The notes beneath the pieces are model-generated. The model ran no database searches. It saw nothing but the letters and a program-made list of their open reading frames with translations, and had not been told where the DNA came from. Below are positions 1-11,612 of a stretch of DNA of 64,000 nt, in pieces (the stretch's first letter is position 1; each line of letters begins with the position of its first letter). Made by a program: the position numbers and the translations under genes. The DNA lies in assembly GCF_035083965.1 (NCBI RefSeq), contig NC_089738.1:10690734-10754733 (forward strand), read 5' to 3'. This DNA is from Branchiostoma lanceolatum. Its lineage: Eukaryota > Chordata > Leptocardii > Amphioxiformes > Branchiostomatidae.

Positions 1-59
1 TGCAAATATCGTTCTTAGTTTTATTAACAAATTTGTCGTATTGTTTTCTCTTTATCTAG

Positions 60-134
60 ACTTTGGTGGTTGTTCCCAAGTCTCCCAAGAAGTTCAAGTT
101 GGACGTATCCAAGAGTCCGAGCAAGAGTCTATAA
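60..134 (+). CDS. Terminal exon of an upstream gene (partial)
   Basis: The sequence shows a pyrimidine-rich acceptor ending in CTAG at 56-59, then an open phase-0 stretch of 24 codons that ends with TAA at 132-134. The encoded tail is Thr-Leu-Val-Val-Val followed by a Lys/Ser/Pro-rich end with two KSP-like motifs (SPKK and SPSKS). The rest of the gene lies before position 1, so the product cannot be named. The basic SPxK-type tail could be a phosphorylation or nuclear-localisation segment, but that is only a guess. The splice site and stop in one frame support a real terminal exon; a chance match cannot be excluded at this length. Confidence 0.5.
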   Translation, partial: TLVVVPKSPKKFKLDVSKSPSKSL

Positions 135-210
135 CACATCATCATAAACACTACAAATCTTCATTTTCTATGCAGAGCCTTGCCTGCAGACTATACAATT
201 TACCTTGAGG

Positions 211-491
211 GGGCTCTGCTAAACCGGGCTGAGGTTTCCTTATTTGTGGGTTTGGCCTAGCCTCTACCAGGCTCCGCGGATCGCTGGGAAAATAGCCTAG
301 AAATCGGCCAAATAGAGTGAATAGTATGCCAGGGGTACTCCGCTATACAGGGAAGCTCAATAGGCAGATTGGACCCTCTCTCCGTAGCTAACTCCCTTGG
401 CACACTATTCACTCTATTAGGCCAATTTCTACTATTTTTCCAGCCATCCCGCGGGGCCTGGTAGAGGCTAGGTTTGGCCTTTAACAGAGCT
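211..491. repeat. Foldback (MITE-like) element with long inverted arms
   Basis: Two arms of about 80 bases are inverted copies of each other: roughly 249-332 (GCCTAGCCTCTACCAGG..., then AGAGTGAATAGT) and 398-480. The outer ends also pair, with GGCTCTGCTAAA near 212 matching TTTAACAGAGC ending at 490. The arms carry several mismatches and the loop is about 65 bases. There is no coding capacity, so this is a non-autonomous foldback element. The open frame across it is a by-product of the repeat. Confidence 0.75.
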
Positions 492-539
492 GTCAGCCAA
501 CACACCGGTCTATTTTTGTACTACATGTAAATGTAATGT

Positions 540-1900
540 AGCTAAGAAGTCATTGTGGAAGAAGATATTCAGTAGTTTTCAAGTATCTGTTGTTTGCTGG
601 TAATGTACAGTTAACTTGTTGTTTTAAAAAGTTGATGAAATAACAAAATAGCAGTTTCGCCAAGATGGTTTGAAACATGTGCCATGCATATCTATTTTTT
701 TCTCGCTTTGGGACTTATCTTACATATTATACTTTCCATCCTCCCCATATAAAGGTACACAAAACTTATTGAATCTTATCATACTTCAATGGTTTTGAAA
801 ACAAAAAGTACTGAGTTTTGAAAACTTATAGAAGACGAAACTGAGAAGAAGGGAAAGTTTAAGCATCTGTTATGCTTTTTTTATCGTACCAAGCGTTAGT
901 ATGTGAACTGGAATACCTTAGAGGTAGACAGTTAACAATGTTAAGTACAGCATTCAATCAACAGTTTGTACCTTACATGTAAATGAGAAGTCTGTTGATG
1001 TTGTATATTACAAGTATTTCAAAGCGAAATCCCTCGCTTTTCAGTAGGTGTAGTTAAGAATTAACTGTTGTGTGAATATATGGAAGATACTGATGTTATT
1101 TTTTTCTCATGAAAAGAAAGGAAAAGAAAACACAGCTATTTGTTTTATGGACATTTACAAATGTCAGTACATGTATTAGACTTTTTCTGAAGTGTAGGTT
1201 GTACTGAAACTGTTGCTAAAAGAATTACATAGTACATACATGTTACTAGTATGTAAAAGAAAGCAACATTTCCTTTAATAAACACTACATAACTTTGTGT
1301 ACATACATTGTATGGTTGTTTGATTGGAATACAATCCTGACATGTAGTTGCTACCCAGTGAAAGACAAGAATGCTGTAGCTAAAGATTAGCTTCTGTAAA
1401 GGAGTCTGTTTTTCCGTGAAGAAATACAGCTGCTGTTTTTCCTGAATGGAACTTACTAACGTCACAATAAAGGTACACATGTGTTCCAACTATAGGTTAT
1501 ATTGGCGTGGTTGCTCAAAATGACATATGCATATACCAGTAGATACAAAGTATGCACAAGAAATACTTTTTTGCTATGAATAAACAGTGGATGGTGTCAT
1601 TCACTAACATTAGTTGGAAAAGTTGTCTCTTAGTAAAAGTGTAAAATCATACAACTGATAGTCATCACCATGGTGATGTTCTTTGAACAGTTTTTGTTCA
1701 ATGCCGTGGCTTTTTACCTTCATTACAAGTATACTGGTGCAATGGTTAGAGGGGCTCACTCAAAACTGGGACAAATATCATCAACAAGGGTGTGACAAGT
1801 GATGGGATTTTTTAAAGCAAAAGCTGTCCATCAAAATTAGCAATTCGGCCAATAAGCGATGGAGTTGATGATGGTTTTACAAATGTTTGCTTCTCTATGT
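540..1900. repeat. Duplicated 3' flank of lectin unit 1
   Basis: This gene-free stretch downstream of the first lectin gene has diverged counterparts at about 8940-9730 and 14450-15790. Shared landmarks in the same order are a GCTGGTAATGTACAGTTAAC-like block, a block around 'gaataaacagt', a short 'taacgttagttggaaaag'-like block, and the 'tgtccatcaaaattagc' block about 60-200 bases before the lectin stop codon. The last block also recurs near 6675 before unit 2. It marks duplicated units rather than a mobile element. I see no gene here. Confidence 0.6.
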
Positions 1901-2016
1901 ATTTTGTTTATAGGTTTTGACGGAAGTAGGCTGTGTTGTGAGATCGGTGCTTGGATGTGTTACATACATAGAGGAGTTTGAATCCTCCTTGCACCCATGG
2001 CCAAGTATTATTCATC

Positions 2017-3765
2017 TCATGCACAGGCCATCCAGTAGACACTGGCAAGGTACAACCTTGACTCCTCCCAAGTCTCAATACACACCGTCAGACCTGTTGT
2101 TGATTTAGACTGTACTTTGCTTCGGATTCTTGTGTTTTGATGACGATAAGTGTCCAGATACATAAACCCGATCGTGACCACGGGAGTTGTCCGGAAGGCC
2201 TTGCTGAACGTTGCGGTCATTTCTTGGTAGCGGGTACCTGATCCGTCTTTGAGAATGTTAACGTCGCGAGGTGTAGACAACACACCGGATTCACCTAAAG
2301 GGATGCAATTTGTCAACATTCAGCACGAAATTCAATCCAAATCACAGCATTTGAATCAATTTTCAGGAAAGAAATTGCAGAAGAGAAAAAGAACAGCAAA
2401 GATAATTTTGGATTCAACTCCAAAATGCAGGAATTCCATGTACAATTTTGTAATAGTATGTTTAATCTACTCAATTAATTTGAATGTTACATTTTAAAAC
2501 TAGCTTGGCTATAAGTAACTATAACGTACAGCGTTCGATGTAGTTTCTCTGTTCCAACACCTGGATCCTTTGTTCTTTAGCCGCCCTTTCTGTCTGAAGC
2601 TGATCTATTTCGTCTTGTAGTTGTTGGTACTTTTGGTCTTTGGCCGCCATCTCGGCTGGATCGAAACAAGGCAGTATCATAAGAAGTACTCGGGATCGCG
2701 GGGGTCTTATGGTCAAAGTTCACGATACATGCCGTACTGTATTACGTTGTTGGCAAAGCTGCTTCTGGGATGTTGGAAAATATCATATATATTATATAAT
2801 TACCTCAATCAAATATCAGCAGCGTTAGCGTATCGCTGCAATGGTGTTCAACAAGATAACTCGAGAACGGCTGGATGGATGGATATCATATTTTGTGTGC
2901 TGGTAGGATGTGGCGAAAACTAGAAATGTTAGATTTTGGGTCCCCTGGCGGCTTCCCTAGTAATTGCAGCAGAACTTCCGGTTTTGAAATCTCGTGTTCT
3001 GGACATAACTTGGTCACAATCTTTTCGTGGTAGATAGCTCTGGTGCTCGGAAAAACACGCATCAATTTGGGCCTTCTAGCGGCGAGTTCAGGAATTGCTG
3101 GGGCGTTTTTATCAAAATGTTCCAAAGAGGATAACTTAAGAAGGGACAACGGATTTTCGTACCTTTTGGTATGTAGGTAGCTTAGACAAAGATACATAAA
3201 ATAAACACACAGATTATGCAAAAAAGGAGGACATTTGCATAATAATGAGAAAATTGGCATTTAATTTTAATGAAAAATGTACATACTTTCCATATCAGCC
3301 ATCTCTGCAGACAGTTTGGCCATCTCCTCAGAAACACTGAAGACATTAACTGCAGTATAAAAGCAGTTGAAGTGGATAAGTTACGCAATGATACACCCAA
3401 AATGAATCCATTATTACCTAACCTAAATGAAAACGTCATATCTGATTTAAAAATGTAAGATGACTAACCAGTCAGATACGACAACATGGTGACTACTACC
3501 AAGCCGACCACAAGGCCGGCGGTTAGCAATAGCCTCTTGCAGACACTGCGACGGTTCGCCTTGTTGTTGGCGTCCGCATCATAAGTTGCATCTGTTTTAA
3601 CACAAGAAATGGAACCATTTTAGAAAGGTATGGGTAATGGGGTATGGTCGATTATACATTCGTTGTTACAGCTTCTTAATCGGCATTATAAAAATCGTTG
3701 GGACACTTGATTATCATTCTATTCAACAATATAGCGTTTCTTACTTTCGCCAAGATCGTTATATA

Positions 3766-3836
<71 letters not shown>

Positions 3837-5074
3837 TTGTGTATGTATGTTTGTTTGTATGTATGTATTTGTGTATGTATGTGTGTGTCTATGTGCGTAT
3901 GTGTGTGTGTGCGAGTGTGTGCACATGTGTGTTTGTTTCGTTGTGTGTGTGTGTGTGTGTGTGTGTGTACTAGCTAGTGTCGCATATTCCTGTGCGCTCT
4001 TTAATCAGAAATCGATAAGAGAATGGATCACAGATCATTAAAGAACAGACTTGTAATACAGATAATTCAAGGTAACGTCACATTGTATAGTTTTAATGTC
4101 TTTAAAATCCATTGGGCAAGCCATCAATCTCGCGTAATTTACCTAATAAACATCAAGGCAAAAAGTACTTTTCTTATCACCATATCAAGATGGAAAAAGC
4201 AAGATGATATCTAAGATTAAAGATCCGGTAAAAAAAACACTTACCTGCTTTGGTGGCGTATATAGGGTTGTGTATGTTCGCAGCGGCGTCCGCACGTGAC
4301 TGCCAATCAGTCTGAGGCTGCTGCATGGGCGTGGTGCCTGGAATGAATATGAAACATAGATCTTCTCTCATTTTACAGGTAAAATAATATCTAAAAAAAT
4401 CAATATTGGCCCCAAATAATTCACATGTTTCAGCCAAACTGCAAATATTGGCAAAATGTATGTAGGATATTTCTGACGAATTTATAGTATTCTAGTAGAC
4501 ACCAATCTAGCGTGACGCCCAAGGGGTCCAGCCATTGTCTTTTCTATTTTACATATACATTTTGTTGTAAGTCTTATATTTTCATAAAGGACGTTGAATG
4601 GCGTGGACAATCTTTCAGGAACGTCCATATAAAACTTGGCTAAATTTGAATTTTCTCCTTGCTCTTCTTCCGGCTGTTTGTAAAACCCGGTTTGGTGAGT
4701 TATCAAATTCACATCGGACGTCAGTCAGCCATTTTGTCGTCACTACAGAATTAACCAACAAACGGTGGTCAAGCCTAAAACAAATTAAAGACAAACAAAC
4801 ATGAGCATTTTCATTTAAACAAGTCCCAACTACCTGCCTTGAATGATGATAAAGTATTCTATTTGGGAAAAATACTTGTTTACCGAGTGAAATCGTTCCC
4901 AAATATTGAAATAGCCAAGCAAGCCTACTTGGCAAATTACAACTACAATGGAAATTTTCAAGGACAGCAACAGGGAAAACTTTTTGTCTTTTTCGAAAAG
5001 AATAGAAGGCCAAAAACTAGCAAAAAAGTGTTACCTTCGGTGTTAGTCTGGGACTGCTGCTGGCCTCCCGGCAT
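2017..5074 (-). CDS. Type II membrane protein with coiled coil and C-terminal H-type lectin domain (unit 1)
   Basis: Six coding exons: 5035-5074, 4245-4337, 3469-3591, 3287-3349, 2530-2655 and 2017-2294. Together they make 723 nt and 240 aa, and every intron is phase 1 with GT-AG ends. The protein starts MPGGQQQSQ. It has a hydrophilic N-terminal segment (1-64), basic residues just before a single hydrophobic helix (about 65-84, [14 protein letters not shown]), a heptad-like coiled coil (about 88-146) and an H-type lectin domain (about 150-240). The domain shows the family pattern [24 protein letters not shown], then TTGLTV and a terminal VYWMACA. Basic residues before the helix and no cleavage site suggest a signal anchor with the lectin outside the cell. 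H-type lectins bind GalNAc/Gal-type glycans, but specificity cannot be read here. The start was chosen because it is the first ATG of an exon with a good donor and it keeps phase through all six exons. Four tandem relatives follow in the same orientation. Confidence 0.85.
2935..3180. repeat. Dispersed repeat copy A (intron of lectin unit 1)
   Basis: The block reads roughly 'gggtcccctggcggcttcc', a short spacer, 'agcagaacttccggttttgaaatctc', then 'ggtcacaatcttt' and 'gtggtagatagct'. Related copies occur at 12540-12760 (same strand, shorter), 17085-17200 (opposite strand), 35765-35930 (same strand), and as a fragment near 7797-7860 (opposite strand). No terminal repeats or coding capacity were recognised, so the family is not named. 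Confidence 0.6.
3764..3970. repeat. (GT)n microsatellite with interruptions
   Basis: A pure GT run of about 55 bases starts near 3769. It is followed by interrupted GT, GTAT and GTTT units and a second pure run ending near 3968. It lies in the intron between exons 2 and 3 of the first lectin gene. The Cys/Val-rich open frames across it are low-complexity artefacts. Confidence 0.95.
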
Positions 5075-5914
5075 GATGTCACTTGTCACATTTCTGCACA
5101 CTGAGCAAAGACACGTCCTATACCAGGCAAGACGCTCCTCGATTTGAGCGTCCAATACCCAAATCAATGTGTACGTTTGATTGCCGAAACGTAAAGAAAA
5201 CAAAAGATTAAAGCTTATCGTGTTGGATTGGCTTCAATCGTCACAGTCGAGACAAATTGCGTACGAGCAGAAACTTCAAAGCTTCATTTCATACTGAATA
5301 TTGCTTCAAAGTAAATATCATTTCAATCATCTCTGACTGTATACATGTATGTAGGGCTTATTATGTATATCAATCATGTAGGCATATGTTGGAGAAAAAC
5401 TGCTTGTTTAACAGATTTCTACATTGTCATCGACTGAAGTAAGAAATGCGTCTTAGATGAATATTGTTCAGCACACCACGTTTTATTTAACATCAAACTG
5501 TTATACCTTATTTTGGTGTCATGCATGTCTTGTGTATTGTTTTGTTTATAAAACCAATAAAAAATGATTGAAAAAAAAACATCAAACTGTTCCATGATCG
5601 ATAATGGCAGACCTAGATTGTTAACCTGATAGAGAATTGAGAAGCTATGTAAAATCTAATTCTTTACCTATTAAACCGAAATGAAACTTATATATTTCCT
5701 ATTGAACGTTATGCTTAACGGTTACTCGTGCACATCATATATGTTCTGATCATTAGCCCATGTTTTGTTTTGATTTTAAATTCGCAATTCACAACTAGCG
5801 ATGAACATGTTTGGCTACCTACTGTTAAACCAAGACCGTAATATACCATCAGTTCAGTCGAAAGTGAAAAAAAAGATTACGAGATATATTTCTCCAAACT
5901 TTTTTATTCAGAAC

Positions 5915-6357
5915 TGAACTCTAATGGTAAAAACGAAAATCAAGGAAACAAACTAAGAACGTATAGAAAGTTCAAACACACATACGAAAGAGAAGAGTAG
6001 TATTTAAATATTCCAAATTTTAGCCATCGCTGAGCCATGGCTAAATTAAGAATTAGTGATCACCCCTTACAAATCGAAGTAGGTAGATACAACCGGACTC
6101 CTCCGAACGACAGACTTTGTACACGCTGTAACTACAACCGTATAGAAAATGAAGTTCATTTTGTGTTAGAGTGTACGTTATACAGGGACATACGTAATTC
6201 TTTTATTGGTGCCCTGAATTTAGATGCACGGTATAAACAGTCAGTAAAAGACGAACTATTTGTATATATAATAACATCCTCTGACAACATTAAACAACAA
6301 AAACTCTGTGAATTCGTACACACCTTTTTTAAGAAGAGGGAAGAGACATGTCAATGA
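5915..6357 (+). pseudogene. Degenerate non-LTR retrotransposon fragment, C-terminal end
   Basis: One frame reads NKLRTYRKFK, later HR-A-MAKLRISDHPLQIE, then a cysteine/histidine cluster (CTRC, EVHFVLEC) and a terminal helix. This matches the C-terminal zinc-knuckle-like tail seen on many reverse-transcriptase ORFs of invertebrate non-LTR elements. Two in-frame stops (TAG at 5998 and TGA at 6031) interrupt the conserved run, and no reverse-transcriptase core is visible upstream. It is therefore a short decayed 3' fragment. The open frame from 6037 is not a gene in its own right. It sits between lectin units 1 and 2. Confidence 0.7.
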
Positions 6358-6863
6358 TAGCATAGCATTGTATGTTTGATTATTGTGTAATCGATAGATA
6401 CAGTATAGCATAGATTTAGTTGCTTTAATTATTTCACTTTTTAAGAACGCTTCATGAAATTTTTAAACGATTCGCTACACTGAATACATTTCATGTGATA
6501 TTGAAACTACTGCATTTAGTCCATGTGAGCAGGAACGTGCAAATAACGATCATTGTCATTGTAATTATGGGAAAGGGAGACGCAGTAATATCACGGGCTA
6601 AATAGGATAAGAACCAGATACAATTGTATATGCAGAGCTCAAAATTTGCTATTACTAGGCAATGGACCAATCCTGGCTGTCCATCAAAATTACCGATTGA
6701 GCCAAGAAGTGATCGAGTTGATGCTGGTTTTACAAATGTTTGCTTCTCTATGCATTTTGTTTATAGGTATTGACGGAAGTAGGCTGTGCTGTGAGATCGG
6801 TGTTTGGAGGTGCTACACACATGAAGGAGTTTGAATTCTCCTTGCATCCATGTATGAACCACC

Positions 6864-7635
6864 TCATGCACAGGCCATCCAGTAGACACTGGCATAGTAC
6901 ACCCTTGACGTATCCCAGGTGAAAATACGCACCGTCAGGCCTGTTGTCGATTTAGAAGTTACTTGGCTTCTGACTCGCGTGTTTATACCATAATAAGTGT
7001 CCAGATACGAAAACCCGATCGTGACCACGGGAGTTGTCCGGAAGGGCTTGCTGAACCTCGCAGTGCTGTCATGGTAGCGATTTCCCGATCCGCTGCCGAG
7101 AGCAAGGTGAGGTGTAGACAACACGCCGGATTCACCTAAGGAGATACAATTTGTGGTACCCAATTTGTCGCCATTGAGCATGAAATTCAACTTTAAGCAA
7201 AAATCATAAGTAAACCATATGAATTGATTAATGAATAGGAATTGCATCAGAAAAACAAGTACGAACAGAAAAAAAAGTTTTTTTATTCAACTCCGAAATG
7301 CAGACTTAATTAAAAGGAAATTTCTCACACACTACCGTGACACGATGCTTTCTCTGCGGGACTTAATTGATGCTAGTAGTAACATGATCAAAATGCTTTG
7401 TTTATAAGTAACTATAACGTACAGCGTTCGATGTAGTTTCTCTGTTCCAAAGCTTGGATCCTTGTGTCTTTAGCTGTCATCTCTGTTTTGAGCTGTTGTA
7501 TTTCGGTCTGGATCTGTTGGTTCTCTGCTGTTGTCTCGTTCTGAAGCTGGTTTATCTCGTCGTGAAGTTGCCGGATACTTTGGTCTTTCGCCGTCAACTG
7601 TTGATAGATCTGGCCGATGATGTTTATGAGGGAAG
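6864..7635 (-). CDS. Coiled-coil / H-type lectin gene, unit 2 (5' end unresolved)
   Basis: Two exons are clear: a coiled-coil exon at 7423-7635 and a lectin exon at 6864-7135, joined in phase 1 at an invariant cysteine codon (T|GT). The coiled coil starts after CCAG with SLINIIGQIYQQL, contains two degenerate copies of the roughly 39-residue module, and ends with the family signature EQRNYIERC. The lectin domain is intact: [43 protein letters not shown] and a stop. The preceding exon must end in phase 1, and I could not find it with confidence. A signal-peptide exon at 8077-8310 is the only nearby candidate, but its donors do not give the required phase. The gene may be 5'-truncated or have a small missed exon. 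The function is expected to be glycan binding, as in its paralogs. Confidence 0.75.
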
Positions 7636-8076
7636 CTGGATTGAAGAAGAAGGGCACATCAAATCATTAATAGTACCGGGTGTATTTAGGGCTAGCTGTA
7701 CTAGCCTATAGAATTATGTTGTTTGCAAAGCTGCTTCTGGGTGGTTGGGACATCCCATAACCCTTATCTAATTCGAAAATGATGACCAGAGCAAACCACT
7801 TGGGGACCCAAAATCTAATCATACTGAGTTGTTGCCTGCCACATCCTACCAACACACCAAAATATAAACCTAATCCATCAATGCCCTTCTTCAGTTATAT
7901 TGGTGACCAAAAAACACACAGACACGCAAACGCTGCCTGAAATGTATAGTATTATGATAAGATATTCACACACTTCTATAACTTAATCGACCTCAGATGA
8001 AATTACAAGTACCTGAGGCTTCATAATTAGTCAGCAATTAATCCTGACACTGAGAGCTAAGGTTTCACAGATTCAC

Positions 8077-8310
8077 TCAAGTGGACTTGCCATCAGCTCC
8101 ATTCGCCCTTGTCTGCGAAAGTTGCTCCACGGCGATTTTGAGCTGCGTCAGCTCTGCTTTAAGTGAGTCGTCATTCCCATAGCTCACCACCGGACTATAC
8201 GTCACACATTTTTCCTCTAACGGTGGTTTCCAGACCGGCTGGGCAGAGCACAGGGACACAAATGTCACAAGGAACGCTGAGAGACGTCGACAAGAAGAAG
8301 GCGACACCAT
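8077..8310 (-). CDS. Small secreted-protein ORF, possible 5' exon of lectin unit 2
   Basis: An ATG at 8310 in good context (GCCATGG) opens a 77-codon frame that ends at a TGA at 8077. Residues about 10-24 form a hydrophobic segment ending at SLCSAQP, like a cleavable signal peptide. A short charged region and a leucine-rich amphipathic stretch (SLKAELTQLKIAVEQLSQ) follow. Its position and orientation suit the 5' exon of the unit 2 lectin gene. However, the frame runs into a stop, and the best internal donor (after ...SPVV, GTGAGC) is phase 0, whereas the next exon needs phase 1. It may be an orphan exon, a small gene of its own, or an exon that lost its donor. Confidence 0.4.
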   Translation of the reverse strand: MVSPSSCRRLSAFLVTFVSLCSAQPVWKPPLEEKCVTYSPVVSYGNDDSLKAELTQLKIAVEQLSQTRANGADGKST

Positions 8311-8814
8311 GGCGTTAAAACGCTTCTCCGTGCGCGAAAAACTGCCCACAAGGAGTGAACAGAAGTTGAAGCGTTATTCAATACCGTGTCATTGTGTTCT
8401 CTTAGTAATCCATACGACTGACGTCCAGGTCAAAACAATACACAGGGAAAAATTAGATTTTGCGTCGCAAGCTGGAAGAACAAACTGTATAATGGCGACC
8501 AGGAAAAGGTTCCGCTACATGAAATTTAAATTATCAATGATATTTGATTGAATAATTAGTTGATAGAAAACTCATATAATATGTCATTACAACAAGATTG
8601 GCATGTTAAAAAAATTCAGTGTGAGTTTGATTTATGTGTATGTTTACGAATCTGCTATAGGTGCACGTGATGTATGAATTTTCTTCTTGTCAACAAGGAT
8701 CGAGTGCTTGTCAAAGTTATCGTAGGAAGGTCCCTGTTGTAAGAAATGGAGAAAGGTTATGTCGGTCTTCTTAAAAGGTCCGCCAGTATCGGTATATCCT
8801 CTCACAGCGTTCAG

Positions 8815-9730
8815 GAGCGGTACGGTTCTTACAGGGTAGGATCAGGGTAAATTCCAACTTTCAAGACCGTGCCAAGACCAGTGTTAAATATCCGTGTAGA
8901 GGTAGTAATTACATCGTACAATGTCATGGCCATCAGTCTATCAATAGATCACATGAAGCTTTTAGATAAAACAAGATTATTTACCAGTAGTCTTGATGTA
9001 TCCTTTATTTGCTGGTGACGTACAGCTAACTTCATGACAGTTGAGCAAATTAAGAAATGATTGTGATCTGAAGACCACATTGAACTTTCCACCTTCACTA
9101 GAAAAGACACACAAAAATTTCAATAAGGAGGCCATTAACATTCATATAATTTCAAAAGTTGTATCACAGCGTCAAGAAATCTGCAAAAGCACAGATTTTG
9201 TTCTTTAAAATCTCTAACTGTCATGCTTTATATTAGTATAGCATGGTTCAGTCTTTCAATATAGATAATATAGATGGATGAAGAGTTGTGCTGTAGACAA
9301 TTTCAACAAACTATGCAGAAGTATGAATGTGTTTATTCCTCTATACTGCTTTTGAATATCATGGCATGTTGGTGAGAAAAGGGATATTAAAACTTGAGTT
9401 TCTTTAAACATGGTTTAGCTAACAATTGGCTCTTAGTTGTGATTATGTAGTCTGCTTTCCTATAAATATACAGATGCTGTTTTCTTATGTGTTATATAGG
9501 TAAACACATGTTCCAGGTGAAGGTTATACTGAAGCCGTTGCTCAAAATATATGTTAGTAGATACAAGATATATAAAAGAAAACTAATGCATTTTTCATTT
9601 TTCTATGACTAAACAGTACATAATGCCATGTACTAACAATAAAATTGTATCTTACGGTAAAAGAAACGTTTACCACTGCTGCTCATCGTCATTGCAATTG
9701 TGACGCTCCCCGAACATTTCTTGTTCAATG
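8815..9730. repeat. Duplicated lectin-unit flank (second copy)
   Basis: The stretch 8815-8960 ('ttccaac', 'aagaccgtgcc', 'acatcgtacaatgtcatggcc') matches 14386-14510 in order. What follows, to about 9730, matches 540-1700 and 14520-15480. No open frame here looks coding. It is a segmental duplicate linked to the lectin cluster. Confidence 0.6.
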
Positions 9731-10904
9731 AAGTGGTGTTTTAATTGAGGTCTAGATCTGTTACTAAATATACTGGATTATATACTATAGAGTCGCATCG
9801 ATATCGGTAGCAGCTACCAAGCTACGCTTGTCACAGTTGAAATCGATAGTAGGGGGTGGATAAGTAGCGTGAAAATTAAACCTCGAAGCTTTAATTACTG
9901 TGTGTTGTTAGCCACAAGGACAGGGAAGTATGTGTAACGTTACATGTACGTCACCTGAAACGCAGGCTGGGAAAATGTGCAATCTGTGCCTCATGTCATA
10001 TACTGTGCTGGGAATGTTTGCTGGGAAAAAAACACGGGCCTGTTCTCATGATAGTAGTATGGTAACGTATATGAAACAGAGCAACAGTCAACCAGTGCAA
10101 TATGTTTGTATGTAGATTTCCTGTTCTTCTTTTTTGTGGTTTTGGGCATTTTTAGGCAACAATTACATTTTGGGCTCCTGTGCCCTGGCGATCGAGTTGA
10201 TGCGTGTTTGCTGTCTTTTGCTTTTAATGTCGACATTTGGACGGAATAAGGCGGTGCTGTGAGACTTTTTTTGGAGATGTTACATTTGTCGAGGAGTTTC
10301 AATGTTCCTTGGACCCATCTCATGCACAAGCCATCCAGTAGACGCCCGCAACATGCAACTTTGTGTCTGCCCAGGTGCCAATACGCACCGTCAGGCCTGT
10401 TGTCGATTTAGACATTATGTCGCTTGTGACTCGCGTGTTTATAACATGATAAATGTCCAGCTGCATTAAGCCGATCGTGACCACGGGTGTGGTCCGGAAG
10501 GGCTTGCTGAACGTTGCGGTCATGTCTTGGTAGCGGCTACCTAATCCGGAGTCGAGAACGTTGTAAGGATTCACCTAAAGAGATACAATTTATCAACATT
10601 GAGCATGAAATTCAACCTTAAGATAAACTCAAAAGTGCAGCATTTAAATCAATTTTAAGGAAAGAAATTGTTGCAGAGAAAATCACGAACGGAAAAGGTA
10701 CTTTTTTTATTCAACTCCAAAATGCAGAGCAGAGTTAGAATGAAGGAATTCCACATGCAATTTTGTAACAGGATATGTACGCATGTTAACTCTACTCGAT
10801 TCATTTGAATGTTACATTTCAAAACTCGCTTGGATATGAGTAATATAACGTACAGCGTTCGATGTAGTTTCTCTGTTCCAAAGCCTGGATCCTTTGATCT
10901 TTAG

Positions 10905-11560
10905 CCGCCTTTTCTGCCTGAAGCTGATCTATGTCGTCCTGCTGTTGTTGGATCCTTTTGTCCTTAGCTGTCATCCCTGTTTTGAGCTGTTGTATCTCAG
11001 CCTGGGTCCGTTGGCCCTCGGCTGTTGTCTCCTTCTGACGCTGTAGTATATCGTCCTGCTGTTGTTGGATCCTTTTGTCCTTAGCTGTCATCTCTGTTTT
11101 CAGCTGTTGTATCTCAGCCTGTGTCCGTTGGCCCTCGGCTGTTGTCTCCTTCTGACGCTGTAGTATATCGTCCTGCTGTTGTTGGATATTTTTGTCCTTA
11201 GCTGTCATCTCTGTTTTGAGCTGTTGTATCTCAGCCTGGGTCCGTTTGCCCTCGGCTGTTGTCTCCTTCTGACGCTGTAGTACATCGTGCTGCTGTTGTT
11301 GGATATTTTTGTCCTTAGCTGCCATCACTGTTTGGAGCTGATGTATCTCAGTCAGAATCCTTTGGCTGTCGACTGTTGTCTCCTTCTGAAGTTGCTTCAT
11401 CTCGTCCTGTAGTTGTTGGATCCTTTTGTCTCTAGCTGCCATTCCTGTTTCGAGCTGTTTTTTCTCAGTCTGGGTCCTTTGACTGTGAGTTGTTGTCTCC
11501 CTCTGAAGTCGGTGTATCTCCTCCCGCAGTTGTTGGATACTTTGGTCTTGAGCCGCCATC
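10905..11560. repeat. Coding tandem repeat, 117 bp (39 codons)
   Basis: Within the unit 3 coiled-coil exon a 117-bp unit is repeated about five to six times. Copies between about 10960 and 11320 are almost identical, while the outer copies have diverged. The period is a multiple of three, so the frame is kept. Each copy encodes a module with KETTAEGQRTQAEIQQLK at its centre. Unit 1 carries about one degenerate copy, unit 2 about two and unit 4 about three, so the stalk length differs between paralogs. Confidence 0.85.
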
Positions 11561-11612
11561 TCTGTCTGCAACTGTTGAAAGATCTTGTCCATGACGGCGT
11601 TTAAGGGGGAGG

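Noticed and set aside
3637-4041. Long Cys/Val-rich open frames in the GT tract
   Set aside because: These are products of reading a (GT)n microsatellite in several frames.
6037-6357. 106-codon open frame starting MAKLRISDH as an independent gene
   Set aside because: The conserved run continues upstream through two in-frame stops, so this is the tail of a decayed retrotransposon ORF.
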